From positions 1-64,000 of the forward strand of contig NZ_JAPDOB010000002.1 in the NCBI RefSeq assembly GCF_026013565.1: 64,000 nucleotides of DNA. Reading direction: 5' to 3'. This stretch comes from Sphingomonas arvum. GTDB lineage: Bacteria; Pseudomonadota; Alphaproteobacteria; Sphingomonadales; Sphingomonadaceae. The position numbers and the translations under genes were made by a program. Below the pieces are notes generated by a model. That model searched no databases. It was given only the letters and a program-made list of their open reading frames with translations, and was not told the DNA's origin. Below, piece by piece: positions 55,566 through 64,000 of the stretch (position 1 is the first letter of the stretch; every line of letters begins with the position of its first letter).

Positions 55566-56078
55566 ATGGCGTCGCTGATGCGGCTGTTCCGGCGCGAGGA
55601 GCCGATGGCGGACAAGCTGTACCGGGCGGTGGTGGCGCGGGCGCGCGACCCGCTATGGTATGTCGCGGGCGAGGTGCCGGACACGCTTGAGGGACGCTTT
55701 TCGGTGCTGGCGACACTGCTGGCACTGACGGACGTGCGGCTGGAGCGTGGCGGCGAGGCTGCGCGCTTTGCGAGCGTCAGCCTGGCCGAGGCGTTCGTCG
55801 GCGACATGGACGCGCAGCACCGACAGCTTGGCACCGGCGACCCGGTCATGGGCAAGAAGGTCGGCGGCCTCGTGGGAGCGTTGGGCGGCCGAATTGGCGC
55901 CTGGCGGCGGGCAGTGGATGGAACGGAAAGCTGGACCGCGGTGACGGTGCGCAGCGTTTATCGGGGCGAGGCGAAGAACGTGGATGCGCTGGATCATGTC
56001 GAGCGCCAGCTGCGCGGCTACTGGGCTGGGCTGGAGGGGACGTCGGACGAAGCGCTGATCGCGGGGACGCTGCCGTGA
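55566..56078 (+). CDS. ubiquinol-cytochrome c chaperone (CBP3-like)
   Basis: A 170-residue protein of the ubiquinol-cytochrome c chaperone family: 'LYRAVVARARDPLWYVAGEVPDT' and 'DTLEGRFSVLATLLAL' are its hallmark. 'FVGDMDAQHRQLGTGDPVMGKKV' resembles the conserved second part. It assists assembly of complex III (cytochrome b). GGAGG precedes the ATG. It overlaps the DUF177 gene by four bases (GTGA). Confidence 0.9.
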   Translation: MASLMRLFRREEPMADKLYRAVVARARDPLWYVAGEVPDTLEGRFSVLATLLALTDVRLERGGEAARFASVSLAEAFVGDMDAQHRQLGTGDPVMGKKVGGLVGALGGRIGAWRRAVDGTESWTAVTVRSVYRGEAKNVDALDHVERQLRGYWAGLEGTSDEALIAGTLP

Positions 56079-56581
56079 GCCGCTTCTCCGATGCACTGCC
56101 GCTTGGCACCGTACGCGACGGCATGCGGCTGGACCTGTCGGCAAACGAGGGCGAGCGGCACATGATCGCCGAGCGGCTGGGACTGGCGGCGCTGGAGCGG
56201 CTGGAGGCCCATGTCGCGCTGGAGCGGGACGGCGAGCGGGTGCACGCACGCGGCCGGATCAAGGCGGCGTTGGAGCAAAGCTGTGTGGCGACCGGCGAGT
56301 CGGTGCCGGCCAGCGTCGACGAGCCCTTCGACATCCTGTTCATGCCCGAACCGACCGGAACGCCCGACGAAGAAATCGAGCTAAGCGAGGCCGATTGCGA
56401 CGTCGTGTTTCACGACGGCTCAAGCATCGACCTGGGCGGTGCGCTCGCCGACACGCTGGCGCTAAGCCTCGACCCCTACCCTCGCTCGCCCGAGGCGGAA
56501 ACGGCGCTGCGGGAGGCCGGAGTGCTCAGCGAGGAGCAGGCCGGTCCGTTCGCAGCGCTGGCGGCGCTGAAAAAGGGCTGA
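56075..56581 (+). CDS. DUF177 (YceD) domain protein
   Basis: A 168-residue protein from a GTG start. The DUF177 core is 'ARGRIKAALEQSCVATGESVPASVDEPF', with the conserved Cys, and 'GGALADTLALSLDPYPRSP'. YceD homologues are linked to 23S rRNA accumulation; in many alphaproteobacteria rpmF and plsX follow, but here ssb is convergent. Function is not established for this clade. Confidence 0.88.
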   Translation: MSRFSDALPLGTVRDGMRLDLSANEGERHMIAERLGLAALERLEAHVALERDGERVHARGRIKAALEQSCVATGESVPASVDEPFDILFMPEPTGTPDEEIELSEADCDVVFHDGSSIDLGGALADTLALSLDPYPRSPEAETALREAGVLSEEQAGPFAALAALKKG

Positions 56582-56594
56582 CCCCTTCCAGCGC

Positions 56595-57131
56595 TTAGAA
56601 CGGGACGTCGTCGTCCAGGTCGTTGTCGAACGCCGCGGGCTGCGGGCGCGAACCGGAGCCGCCGCCGCGCTTGTTGCCGCCGCTGTAACCGCCCGAGCCA
56701 AAGCCGCCGTCATCAAAATCGGACCCGCCACCGCGGCTGCCGCCGCCGAAGCCGCCGCCGCCACCGCCACCGCCACCGCCTTCACGGCCGTCCAGCATGA
56801 CCAGCGTGCTGTTGAAGTTGCGAAGGACGACCTCGGTCGAATAGCGGTCTTGGCCGTTCTGGTCCTGCCACTTGCGGGTTTCCAGCTGGCCTTCGAGATA
56901 GACCTTGCTGCCCTTGCGGAGGTAGCTCTTGGCGACCTTGCCGAGCCCTTCGGAAAAGATGGCAACGGAGTGCCACTGGGTCTTCTCCTGGCGATTGCCG
57001 TCGCGGTCCTTGTAGCTCTCGCTGGTGGCGATGCGCAGGTTCACCACCTCGCCGCCGTTCTGGAAGCTCCGGCTTTCGGGATCCGCCCCGAGATTGCCGA
57101 TCAGGATGACCTTGTTGACGCTGCCCGCCAT
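56595..57131 (-). CDS. ssb: single-stranded DNA-binding protein
   Basis: A 178-residue SSB: N-terminal OB fold ([21 protein letters not shown], then TQWHSVAIF and [16 protein letters not shown]), a Gly/Ser/Phe-rich disordered linker (about 115-160), and the acidic protein-interaction tip DDDVPF. It coats ssDNA during replication and repair. It is just upstream of feoB on the same strand only in layout; feoB is not in its operon. Confidence 0.97.
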   Translation of the reverse strand: MAGSVNKVILIGNLGADPESRSFQNGGEVVNLRIATSESYKDRDGNRQEKTQWHSVAIFSEGLGKVAKSYLRKGSKVYLEGQLETRKWQDQNGQDRYSTEVVLRNFNSTLVMLDGREGGGGGGGGGGFGGGSRGGGSDFDDGGFGSGGYSGGNKRGGGSGSRPQPAAFDNDLDDDVPF

Positions 57132-57159
57132 GAATGAAATCTCCTCGTTCGCCGGGCAG

Positions 57160-58995
57160 CTATAAGCCGAGCGCCACCGCCGTCCAGTAGGTCAGGCCAG
57201 CCGCGATGTAGGCAAGGGCAAACAGATAGCCGACCATGAACAATGGCCATTTCCACCCATTGGTCTCCCGCCGGGTGACCGCGATGGTCGAGATGCACTG
57301 CGGCGCGAACACGAACCAGGCGAGGAAGGCCAAGGCGGTGGGGAGCGGCCAGCTGCCGCCCAGGCGCTGAGCCAGGGTCTGCTCCGCCTGCGCCTCGTCG
57401 GACTGGTCAATGGCATAGACGGTGGCGATGGCGCTGACCGCCACTTCGCGGGCGGCCATGGAGGGCAGCAGGGCGAGCGCGATGTCGTGGTTGAAGCCGA
57501 TCGGCTTGACGACCACCTCGATGCCGCTCGCGATCTTGCCGGCAATCGACACCTCGCTCTGTTTCTGGCCCGGGCCGGCCTGAGGAAAGCTGGCCAGCGC
57601 CCACAGAGCGACGGTGGTCAGCATGATGATCCCGCCGGCGCGCTTGAGAAAGATGATCGCACGCTGCCACAGGCCGAGCGCCACGTCCTTGAAGGCGGGC
57701 AGCTGGTACTTGGGCAGCTCCATCATGAAGAAGCTGGAGGCGCCTCGCGCCACCGTCTTGCGCAGCAGCAGCGCGGCGCCGAGCGCGCCGACGATGCCAG
57801 CGAGATAGAGGCCGAACATGACGGCGCCCTGCAGGTTGACGCCGGGCAGGATGTCGCGGTGCGGGATGAAGGCCGCGATGATCAGGGTGTAGACCGGCAG
57901 GCGTGCCGAGCAGGTCATCAACGGCGCGACCAAGATGGTGGTCAGCCGGTCCTTTTCATTGTCGATGGTCCGGGTCGCCATGATGCCGGGCACGGCGCAG
58001 GCGAAGCTCGACAGCAGCGGGATGAAGGCGCGGCCGGACAGGCCGGCGCGGCTCATCAGCCGGTCCATCAGGAAGGCGGCCCGGACCATGTAGCCGGTGC
58101 CTTCGAGGAGCAGGATGAACAGGAACAGGATAAGGATCTGCGGCAGGAAGACGACGACCGAGCCGACGCCGCCGATCACGCCATCGACCAAAAGGGAGCG
58201 GAGCGCGCCTTGCGGCAGCGCGCCGGTGATCATGTCGGCTAGCGCCGCCATGCCGCTCTCGATCCAGCCAATTGGTGCTTCGGACCAGGCGAACACCGCT
58301 TGGAACATGACGAACATGATGGCGGCGAGGATCAGCGGACCCGCGAGCGGGTGCAGCAGGAAACGGTCAAGCCGGTGCGACCAGCGGCGAACGGGCGTCT
58401 CGCGGACGATCGAGGCGGCGGCGATTCGGCGCGCTTCGCGCGCGAGATTGTCGGGTTCCGGGCGAGCCACCGGCTTGGCGTGGAGCAGTTGTTGCTGCAG
58501 GCCCGCGCGAAGCTCGTCCATGCCTTTACGGCGGACGGCCACTGTTTCGAAAACCGGCACGCCGAGCTCGATGGAGAGCAGGTCGGCGCTGACGTCCAGC
58601 CCGTCGCGGCGGGCCATGTCGATCATATTGAGGGCGACAACCGTGGGCAGACCCAGCCCTAACAGCTGCAAGGCGAACCGCAGGTGGTTGTCGAGGTTGG
58701 AGGCGTCCAGAACGATCAGCAGGCCGTCGGGCTTGCGTTCGCCGGCGAAGCGGCCGGTCAGGACGTCACGGGTGACCGCCTCGTCGGGGCTGGACGGGTC
58801 GAGGCCGTAAGCACCGGGCAGGTCGACCAGCTCGACCGGGCGACCGTCGGCCAGCGCCGTGCGACCCGTCTTCCGCTCCACGGTGACACCGGGATAGTTG
58901 CCGACCTTCTGGCGGGCCCCAGTCAGTGCGTTGAACAGCGCGCTCTTGCCGGCGTTGGGGTTGCCGACAACGGCGACGAGTGGCGCCGGGTTCAT
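57160..58995 (-). CDS. feoB: ferrous iron transporter FeoB
   Basis: A 611-residue protein with an N-terminal GTPase (G1 GNPNAGKS at 11-18, G3 [14 protein letters not shown]) and a GDI-like spacer. The membrane region has the two Gate motifs (about ten helices), including '[18 protein letters not shown]' and '[13 protein letters not shown]', both with the pore Cys. It imports Fe(II). It lacks FeoC and the long tail of enterobacterial FeoB. It follows feoA by 15 bases. Confidence 0.96.
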   Translation of the reverse strand: MNPAPLVAVVGNPNAGKSALFNALTGARQKVGNYPGVTVERKTGRTALADGRPVELVDLPGAYGLDPSSPDEAVTRDVLTGRFAGERKPDGLLIVLDASNLDNHLRFALQLLGLGLPTVVALNMIDMARRDGLDVSADLLSIELGVPVFETVAVRRKGMDELRAGLQQQLLHAKPVARPEPDNLAREARRIAAASIVRETPVRRWSHRLDRFLLHPLAGPLILAAIMFVMFQAVFAWSEAPIGWIESGMAALADMITGALPQGALRSLLVDGVIGGVGSVVVFLPQILILFLFILLLEGTGYMVRAAFLMDRLMSRAGLSGRAFIPLLSSFACAVPGIMATRTIDNEKDRLTTILVAPLMTCSARLPVYTLIIAAFIPHRDILPGVNLQGAVMFGLYLAGIVGALGAALLLRKTVARGASSFFMMELPKYQLPAFKDVALGLWQRAIIFLKRAGGIIMLTTVALWALASFPQAGPGQKQSEVSIAGKIASGIEVVVKPIGFNHDIALALLPSMAAREVAVSAIATVYAIDQSDEAQAEQTLAQRLGGSWPLPTALAFLAWFVFAPQCISTIAVTRRETNGWKWPLFMVGYLFALAYIAAGLTYWTAVALGL

Positions 58996-59010
58996 GGGAT
59001 TAGCGTCCGC

Positions 59011-59283
59011 TCAGGCGGCGGGAACGACCCGGACCGCACGGGCATGCGTCCGGCGAATCGCCACCGTCATGCGGCCCACACGCACCGCCAGCGGGTCACG
59101 ACCGACGGGGCCGCTGTGCAGCGGCTCGACCATCACGCCTTCGTCGAAGCCGAAGTGCCGCAGGCGGCACGCCTCGCTCGCCTCCAACGCCGTCCAGTCA
59201 ACGATCTCAATACGCGCCCGGCGGCCAAGACGAAGTTCGTCGAGCGGGAGCGCGAAGGTGGATGCGGAAGGAACGGCAGTCAT
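59011..59283 (-). CDS. feoA: ferrous iron transport protein FeoA
   Basis: A 90-residue SH3-like FeoA: 'LPLDELRLGRRARIEIVDW', 'RLRHFGFDEGVMVEPLH', and 'LAVRVGRMTVAIRRTHA'. It is a small cytosolic partner needed for FeoB activity. It begins the feoAB operon under a Fur-box-like site. Confidence 0.92.
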   Translation of the reverse strand: MTAVPSASTFALPLDELRLGRRARIEIVDWTALEASEACRLRHFGFDEGVMVEPLHSGPVGRDPLAVRVGRMTVAIRRTHARAVRVVPAA

Positions 59284-59289
59284 TGCTGC

Positions 59290-59310
59290 AACTGATTATC
59301 AATAACGATA
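59290..59310 (-). promoter_or_regulatory. Fur-box-like site upstream of feoAB
   Basis: The minus strand reads TATCGTTATTGATAATCAGT, containing GATAATCA and matching the 19-base Fur consensus GATAATGATAATCATTATC at about 14 of 19 positions. It ends seven bases before the feoA ATG, suited to iron repression. Confidence 0.65.
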
Positions 59311-59363
59311 GCCGCCGTCCAGTGGCTTCGCCGATCACAGCCAACAATGATCTCGATCAAAGC

Positions 59364-60017
59364 TCAGCGCGGTGGATAGCGCAGCCGACCGAGAAAGCGG
59401 GTAAGGCTGGGACGACGCTCCGACCCTTGGCCCCAGCGTGCCTTGAACTGCTCGAAGCGCATGACCTCGTCGATGCGACGGTCGAGAAAGGCAGCGGCGT
59501 CCGATTCGCCTTCGCTGTCGTCGCTGAGCCACGCGAGCAGGGTTGAGCCGTAGACCGCGGAGAGCGTCGCACGCTTGGTATAATGGTTGTAGTCCGTCGC
59601 CGTATCTCCGGCGAGCCGCCAGACGTGGTCAGCGGTACGCCACGACAGCTTTGCGGCGGCGGGCAGGTTCTGCGGCATGGCGAGGATGGCGAGCGCGCGG
59701 CGGATCGACTCCTTGGCCGGCGCCTGGAGGCGCAGCCGTTCCCACAGCAGGTCGCGAATGCGAGCCCGGATCTTCATGGTCGCAACCCGCTCGGGCGGGA
59801 ATGCCGCCGCGAGATCCCGGTCGATCGCCTGGCCGTACAGATCGATCAGGCCGACCGCGTTCTTGGGCATGGCGAGCCGCGCCTGTTCGAGCGGCACGCC
59901 CGCCTGCTCGGCCGCGAGTTCGACGGCCGCCGGCGTCCAGCCGTCGAACGCCGCATTCTCCGCCACGGCGAGCGCCAGCTGACGGCGGATGCGCTCAAGC
60001 GGGGTGACCTCTTCCAT
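59364..60017 (-). CDS. COQ9 family protein
   Basis: A 217-residue protein with a TetR-like all-helical fold and a C-terminal 'YTKRATLSAVYGSTLLAWLSDDSEG' segment diagnostic for COQ9-family proteins. These help ubiquinone hydroxylation by binding lipids. The ATG at 60017 (MEEVTPLERIR) is used; a TTG three codons earlier overlaps the upstream EamA stop. It is not a TetR regulator because the DNA-binding helix signature is absent. Confidence 0.9.
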   Translation of the reverse strand: MEEVTPLERIRRQLALAVAENAAFDGWTPAAVELAAEQAGVPLEQARLAMPKNAVGLIDLYGQAIDRDLAAAFPPERVATMKIRARIRDLLWERLRLQAPAKESIRRALAILAMPQNLPAAAKLSWRTADHVWRLAGDTATDYNHYTKRATLSAVYGSTLLAWLSDDSEGESDAAAFLDRRIDEVMRFEQFKARWGQGSERRPSLTRFLGRLRYPPR

Positions 60018-60022
60018 GCGGC

Positions 60023-60949
60023 TCAAGTGGTCGTTTCGGCGGGCGAGCGCAAGCGGACGAGTACCAGGGCCGCGGCGATCGAAAGCGCGCCGACGAGATC
60101 CAGGAGTGTCAGACGCTCGTCATAGACCAGCCACCCATTAAGGGCCGAAATCGCCGGCTGAGTCAGCAAGGCCAGACCGACCACCAGCGGCGGCACTTCG
60201 CCCAGAGCGTAGACCAGCAAGCCCTGGCCGACGACCTGGCTGCCCAGCGCCAGCAGCAGGACGCCGGTCCAGTCATGCGGCACAATCTGTTCGCCCGTTA
60301 CGAGGGCGAAGGGCAGCAGGTAGGCCGAGCCGAACAGGGTGGCGAGGATCAGCACCGGCATCGGCTGAAGCGTGCCGCGGACCCGCTCCACCCCGATCAG
60401 GTAGCCGGTATAGAGCAGGCCGGCGCCGAGCGAGAGCAGGTCACCGTGGAGGTGCGCAGCGCTGAGTTCGGCGCTGCCGGCCATCAACAAAGCGGTCCCG
60501 AGTGCCGCAAGGGCGAGCGCGGTTCCCTGAAGCCACGTCGGCCAGCGGCGTGCCAGCCACAATCCCCAGGCGGCGAACGCGAAGCTCGCGACATTGCCGA
60601 ACAGCGTGGCATTACCGAGCTTCGTCAGGTGAATACCCGCGTTCCAGGCGGCGAGGTCCGCGGCGAAGAAGAAGGCGGCGACCGCAATGGCAGCCGCCAT
60701 CGCACGGCCGGGCCAGTGCGGCGCCTGCTTCAGGAGGACGGCGATCAACCACAGGAACGGCAGCGCGAGCGTCAGGCGCCAGAAACCCGCTGCCGCCGGT
60801 CCGACCTGGGACAGGCGCACGGTCCAGGGGCCGAACGCCAGGGCGGCGTTGCCGAGCAGCAAGGCGGCAAACGCACGGGGCCGAATGGTTGAACCAGTCA
60901 CGGCCGGTGCTGTAGCGGCGGCGCATGGTTGTGCGAAGGGCAGGCACAT
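60023..60949 (-). CDS. EamA/DMT family transporter
   Basis: A 308-residue membrane protein with about ten helices in two EamA repeats; 'LGNATLFGNVASFAFAAWGLWL' and 'LTQPAISALNGWLVYDERLT' are typical of the family. It likely exports a metabolite; the substrate cannot be read. The start is uncertain (ATG at 60949 or GTG at 60958). It is upstream of and nearly overlaps the COQ9 gene. Confidence 0.88.
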   Translation of the reverse strand: MCLPFAQPCAAATAPAVTGSTIRPRAFAALLLGNAALAFGPWTVRLSQVGPAAAGFWRLTLALPFLWLIAVLLKQAPHWPGRAMAAAIAVAAFFFAADLAAWNAGIHLTKLGNATLFGNVASFAFAAWGLWLARRWPTWLQGTALALAALGTALLMAGSAELSAAHLHGDLLSLGAGLLYTGYLIGVERVRGTLQPMPVLILATLFGSAYLLPFALVTGEQIVPHDWTGVLLLALGSQVVGQGLLVYALGEVPPLVVGLALLTQPAISALNGWLVYDERLTLLDLVGALSIAAALVLVRLRSPAETTT

Positions 60950-60993
60950 GGATGACACTGGACCGCGATCGTCCCGGCACTAAGTCCGCCGCC

Positions 60994-62085
60994 ATGACCA
61001 GCCTGTTTGACCCCATCCGCATCGGCGACCTCGATTGTCCGAACCGCATCTTCATGGCCCCGCTGACCCGCGGCCGCGCGACCCGCGAGGGCGTGCCGAC
61101 CGCGATCATGGGCACCTATTATGCCCAGCGCGCCGCCGCCGGATTGATCATCTCCGAAGGGACGGGCGTCAGCCGCGAAGGGCTCGGCTGGCCGTTCGCG
61201 CCCGGGCTGTGGACGGACGAACAGGTTGAGGGCTGGAAGCCGGTGCTGGAGCAGGTGCACCAGGCCGGCGGGCGGATCGTCGCGCAATTGTGGCACATGG
61301 GCCGGCTGGTCCATCCCGACTTCCTGGATGGCGCAGCCCCGCTGTCGGCCAGCGCGACCACCGCGCCAATGAAGGCGCATACCTTCGACGGCAAGAAGCC
61401 CTACGAGCAGGCGCGCGCCGCGACTCTCGACGACATCCGGCGGACGGTGGACGATTTTGCCAGCGCCGCGCGCAACGCGCTGGCGGCCGGGTTCGACGGG
61501 GTGCAGCTGCACGGGGCCAACGGTTATCTGATCGACCAATTCCTGCGTGACGGCACCAATCGGCGCGAGGACGAATATGGCGGCTCGATCGACAATCGGG
61601 TGCGGCTGTTGCGCGACGTGGTGGAGGCGCTGGTCGCCGAAGTGGGCGCCGGCCGCACGCATGTCCGGCTGAGCCCGAACGGCGAAGTGCAGGGCTGCGA
61701 CGACAGCAACCCGCACGAGCTGTTCACCGCCGCCGGCCGGGTGCTGGGCGAGCTGGGCATCGCCAGCCTGGAGCTGCGCGAGCCCGGCAGTCAGTCGAGC
61801 TTCCTAGCGACCGAGGTGGAGCCGGTGAGCCCGCTGATCCGGCCGCACTTCAAAGGCGCGCTGATCCTCAACAGCGATTACGTCCACGGCACCGCTACCG
61901 AGCGGCTGGCCGAGGGGGTGGCCGACGCCATCACCTTTGGCCGACCATTCCTGGCCAATCCGGACCTGGTCGAGCGGTTCCGGCGTGACGCCGAGCTCAA
62001 CCAGCCGAACCCCAGGACCTTCTATAGCGCGGGCGAGGAGGGCTACACCGACTATCCGATGCTGGGGGAACAGCAGGCCGCCTGA
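60994..62085 (+). CDS. Old Yellow Enzyme family alkene reductase
   Basis: A 363-residue FMN-dependent TIM-barrel reductase: 'NRIFMAPLTRGRA', 'GRIVAQLWHMGRLVHPD', the substrate His/Asn pair in VQLHGANGYLIDQFL, 'RREDEYGGSIDNRVRL', and 'ITFGRPFLANPDLVERF'. Reduces activated C=C bonds or nitro groups (NemA/NADH:flavin oxidoreductase type). The start at 60994 follows the family N terminus MTSLFDPIRIG. Divergent from the EamA gene. Confidence 0.95.
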   Translation: MTSLFDPIRIGDLDCPNRIFMAPLTRGRATREGVPTAIMGTYYAQRAAAGLIISEGTGVSREGLGWPFAPGLWTDEQVEGWKPVLEQVHQAGGRIVAQLWHMGRLVHPDFLDGAAPLSASATTAPMKAHTFDGKKPYEQARAATLDDIRRTVDDFASAARNALAAGFDGVQLHGANGYLIDQFLRDGTNRREDEYGGSIDNRVRLLRDVVEALVAEVGAGRTHVRLSPNGEVQGCDDSNPHELFTAAGRVLGELGIASLELREPGSQSSFLATEVEPVSPLIRPHFKGALILNSDYVHGTATERLAEGVADAITFGRPFLANPDLVERFRRDAELNQPNPRTFYSAGEEGYTDYPMLGEQQAA

Positions 62086-62101
62086 GCCGGTTGGGGCCGG
62101 C

Positions 62102-62743
62102 ATGAGTGACACGGACACACGCAATTGGCGGGTCGGGACCGCCGTCGCGCTCGCCGGCGGGATCGTCGGTCTGGGTATCGCCTATATCCTGCGGGAGAAG
62201 GCGACGCCCGAGCCCGGCTACCGCCTGCTGGTGAGCGAAAAGGGCCTAGAGATCCGCGCCTATGAGGCGGTGACGGTGGCCGAGACGGTCGTGCAGGGCG
62301 AGCGCAAGCGGGCGCTGAACGAGGGTTATCGCATCCTGTCGGACTATCTCACCGCCAAGTCGCGGCCGGGCGAGCGGCTGCCGATGCGGGTGCCGGTGCT
62401 GCAGGATGCCGGCAATCCGATGGGGCAGCAGCCGCCGACCTTCGACGATGCGCTGGGCGACGCGGGGTGGCGGGTGCGCTTCACCCTGCCCGAGGATCAC
62501 GAACTGCCGCCGGCGCCGGACGGGGTGGCGGTGGTTACCATTCCGGCCCGGCGGGTCGGGGCGGCGACGTTCCACGGCACGGCTGACGACGCGCGGCTGG
62601 CGGAGGCGGAGGACCGGCTGCGCGGCTGGCTGGAGCGGCATGGCGAGAAGGCGCTCAGCGTCGAGCCGGAGTATGCCTTCTACAACTCCCCCATGATCCC
62701 GCCGCCGCTGCGCCGCAACGAGGTGCTGCTCGCGCTGAGCTAG
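62102..62743 (+). CDS. SOUL family haem-binding-like protein
   Basis: A 213-residue membrane-anchored protein: one N-terminal helix (about 11-29), then a SOUL domain: '[17 protein letters not shown]', 'LPMRVPVL', '[18 protein letters not shown]' and the terminal '[23 protein letters not shown]'. Members bind haem or porphyrin in eukaryotes; the bacterial role is less clear. It lies 16 bases after the OYE gene in the same direction. Confidence 0.9.
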   Translation: MSDTDTRNWRVGTAVALAGGIVGLGIAYILREKATPEPGYRLLVSEKGLEIRAYEAVTVAETVVQGERKRALNEGYRILSDYLTAKSRPGERLPMRVPVLQDAGNPMGQQPPTFDDALGDAGWRVRFTLPEDHELPPAPDGVAVVTIPARRVGAATFHGTADDARLAEAEDRLRGWLERHGEKALSVEPEYAFYNSPMIPPPLRRNEVLLALS

Positions 62744-63153
62744 GCGAAGCGGTCCTGGATTTGCAGCAGGGCCAGCGCGGCGCGGGCCGCGTCGCCGCCT
62801 TTGTCCCCCTGGGCCGGGTCGGCGCGAACGATCGCCTGCGCCTCGTTCTCGGTCGTGAGGATGCCGTTGCCGACCGGCAGCCCGTCCATGGTCAGGGCCA
62901 TGATGCCTCGGGCGCTTTCGCCGGCGACGATCTCGAAATGGTAGGTCTCGCCGCGGATCACGACCCCCAGGCCGACATAAGCGTCGAACTCGCCGCCGTC
63001 AGACGCGAGGCTGATGGCGCCGGGCACCTCCAGTGCGCCGGGGACGGTGATCACCTCCACCTCATGACCGTCGAGCGCGCGACGGGCGCCGGCGAGCAGC
63101 ATGTCGTTCAAGTGGGCGTAGTAGCGAGCCTCGACGATGAGGATCCGGGCCAT
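62740..63153 (-). CDS. ribH: 6,7-dimethyl-8-ribityllumazine synthase
   Basis: A 137-residue lumazine synthase. The N-terminal [17 protein letters not shown], substrate loop '[12 protein letters not shown]', '[17 protein letters not shown]' (catalytic His) and [11 protein letters not shown] are clear. It makes the precursor of riboflavin with RibB's product. The ATG overlaps the ribB stop by one base (TGATG). The stop overlaps the convergent SOUL gene. Confidence 0.95.
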   Translation of the reverse strand: MARILIVEARYYAHLNDMLLAGARRALDGHEVEVITVPGALEVPGAISLASDGGEFDAYVGLGVVIRGETYHFEIVAGESARGIMALTMDGLPVGNGILTTENEAQAIVRADPAQGDKGGDAARAALALLQIQDRFA

Positions 63154-64000
63154 CAGTTCAGCTCCACGGGAATGCACCGTTCCTCGACGATCGACAGGCC
63201 GTAGCCGGACAGGCCGACCGGCTGGTGACGAGTATTGGTGAGCAGGATCATGTCGTGGATACCAAGCGCGGCCAGCATCTGCGCGCCGACGCCGTAGCCA
63301 CGCAGCATTTCGCCTTCCTCCACCTCTTTGCCGGAGCGGCGGTCGGCCGAGCGGCTGAGCGAGCCGGGTGCGGCGGCGTGAAGCGCGATGATCACGCCGG
63401 AGCCTTCGGCCTCGATCATCCGCATGGCGCCCTCGAGCAGTCCGCTACGGGGACCTTGCTCGCCGAGTACGTCAGCGAACAGGTCGAGGCTGTGGACACG
63501 AACCAGAACCGGCTGCCCGGGGTCCAGAGGGCCAAGCACGAGGGCAAGCTGTTCTGCGCCGGTCGCCTTGTCGCGAAATACCTGAGCTTGCCACTGGTGC
63601 CCACCCGGGCTGGTGAAGCCGGTCTCTGCCACCCGCTCGACCATATTATCTTGGCGCAGGCGGTAAGCGATGAGGTCGCGGATGGTGCCGATCTTGAGCC
63701 CATGGGTGCGCGCGAACTCAATCAGCTCGTCAAGGCGAGCCATGGTGCCGTCCTCGTTCATGATCTCGCAGATCACGCCCGAGGGGTTGAGACCGGCGAG
63801 GCGCGATACGTCCACCGCGGCCTCCGTATGGCCGGCTCGGACCAGTACGCCGCCGGCGCGCGCAACCAGGGGAAAGACGTGCCCGGGGCTGACCAGCGCC
63901 TCCGGGCCGTTGCCGGAGTCGATTGCCACCGCAATGGTGCGGGCGCGATCGGCGGCGCTGATGCCGGTGGTTACACCCGTTCGGGCCTCGATCGACACGG
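63153..64000 (-). CDS. ribB: 3,4-dihydroxy-2-butanone 4-phosphate synthase, partial (runs off right edge)
   Basis: The C-terminal 282 or so residues of RibB or RibBA. Visible are [13 protein letters not shown], '[28 protein letters not shown]' and [15 protein letters not shown] of the DHBP synthase active site. A C-terminal domain resembling GTP cyclohydrolase II follows; its Cys-rich zinc motif is not seen, so this half is probably degenerate as in many alphaproteobacteria. The true start lies beyond 64000; GTG at 63998 is internal. Coupled to ribH. Confidence 0.92.
   Translation of the reverse strand, partial: VSIEARTGVTTGISAADRARTIAVAIDSGNGPEALVSPGHVFPLVARAGGVLVRAGHTEAAVDVSRLAGLNPSGVICEIMNEDGTMARLDELIEFARTHGLKIGTIRDLIAYRLRQDNMVERVAETGFTSPGGHQWQAQVFRDKATGAEQLALVLGPLDPGQPVLVRVHSLDLFADVLGEQGPRSGLLEGAMRMIEAEGSGVIIALHAAAPGSLSRSADRRSGKEVEEGEMLRGYGVGAQMLAALGIHDMILLTNTRHQPVGLSGYGLSIVEERCIPVELN

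Noticed and set aside
59364-60017. TetR family regulator next to feoAB
   Set aside because: The fold is TetR-like but the diagnostic COQ9 segments are present and the DNA-binding helix signature is missing.

Overview
The window reads as a chromosomal segment of a high-GC alphaproteobacterium, most likely a sphingomonad (Sphingomonadales). Evidence for this includes the gene orders hisS-prfA-prmC-DUF4167, rnd-lptC-lptA-lptB-rpoN, bamE divergent from a ubiquinol-cytochrome c chaperone plus DUF177, and dnaN-recF near gyrB. Other pointers are a DivK-type response regulator, a COQ9-family protein, and a TonB receptor with a spinster-type MFS transporter. Coding is dense: many genes overlap by 1-4 bases (ATGA, GTGA, TGATG). 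No insertion sequence, integrase, CRISPR array or tRNA was found.

Layout. 1-573: no protein gene; it carries the promoter and boxA-bearing leader of a leftward rRNA operon whose 16S gene lies beyond the left edge. 574-16238: mostly housekeeping genes, namely a CBS protein, YciA-type thioesterase, two DUF4139 proteins, DUF4167, the prmC/prfA/hisS release-factor and tRNA-synthetase group, M61 peptidase, pyrophosphatase, a secreted amidase, two drug/metabolite exporters, an aspartic protease and ispG. 16332-21433: an accessory operon on the + strand encoding a TIR-TM-TPR protein, two small paralogous proteins ending in a shared DPIMGNGNGG motif, and a SLOG-like plus four-helix membrane (SLATT-like) protein. 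An S1/P1 nuclease gene follows. This is the most interesting part of the window: a candidate nucleotide- or NAD-linked conflict or signalling system.

22380-33047: a four-gene SPFH/ribbon-helix-helix/hydrolase operon, isoaspartyl peptidase, an orphan ATP-dependent DNA ligase, rpmG, divK, then a tightly overlapped run (DUF3572, HAD, SDR, RidA, GDPD, FemAB-like). 33111-45783: a Gly-rich double cold-shock protein, rnd, the Lpt export genes with rpoN, gyrB, an RNA helicase, recF and dnaN.

45897-64000: an HPt protein, fasciclin lipoprotein, a repeat-containing Gly-rich protein, an MFS/TonB-receptor unit with a divergent TetR regulator and a palindromic operator between them, kynA-kynU for tryptophan catabolism, bamE, ssb, feoAB with a Fur-box-like site, COQ9, an EamA exporter, an Old Yellow Enzyme, a SOUL-family protein and ribH/ribB. 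ribB runs off the right edge.

All functional names come from motif recognition by eye; no database search was run.
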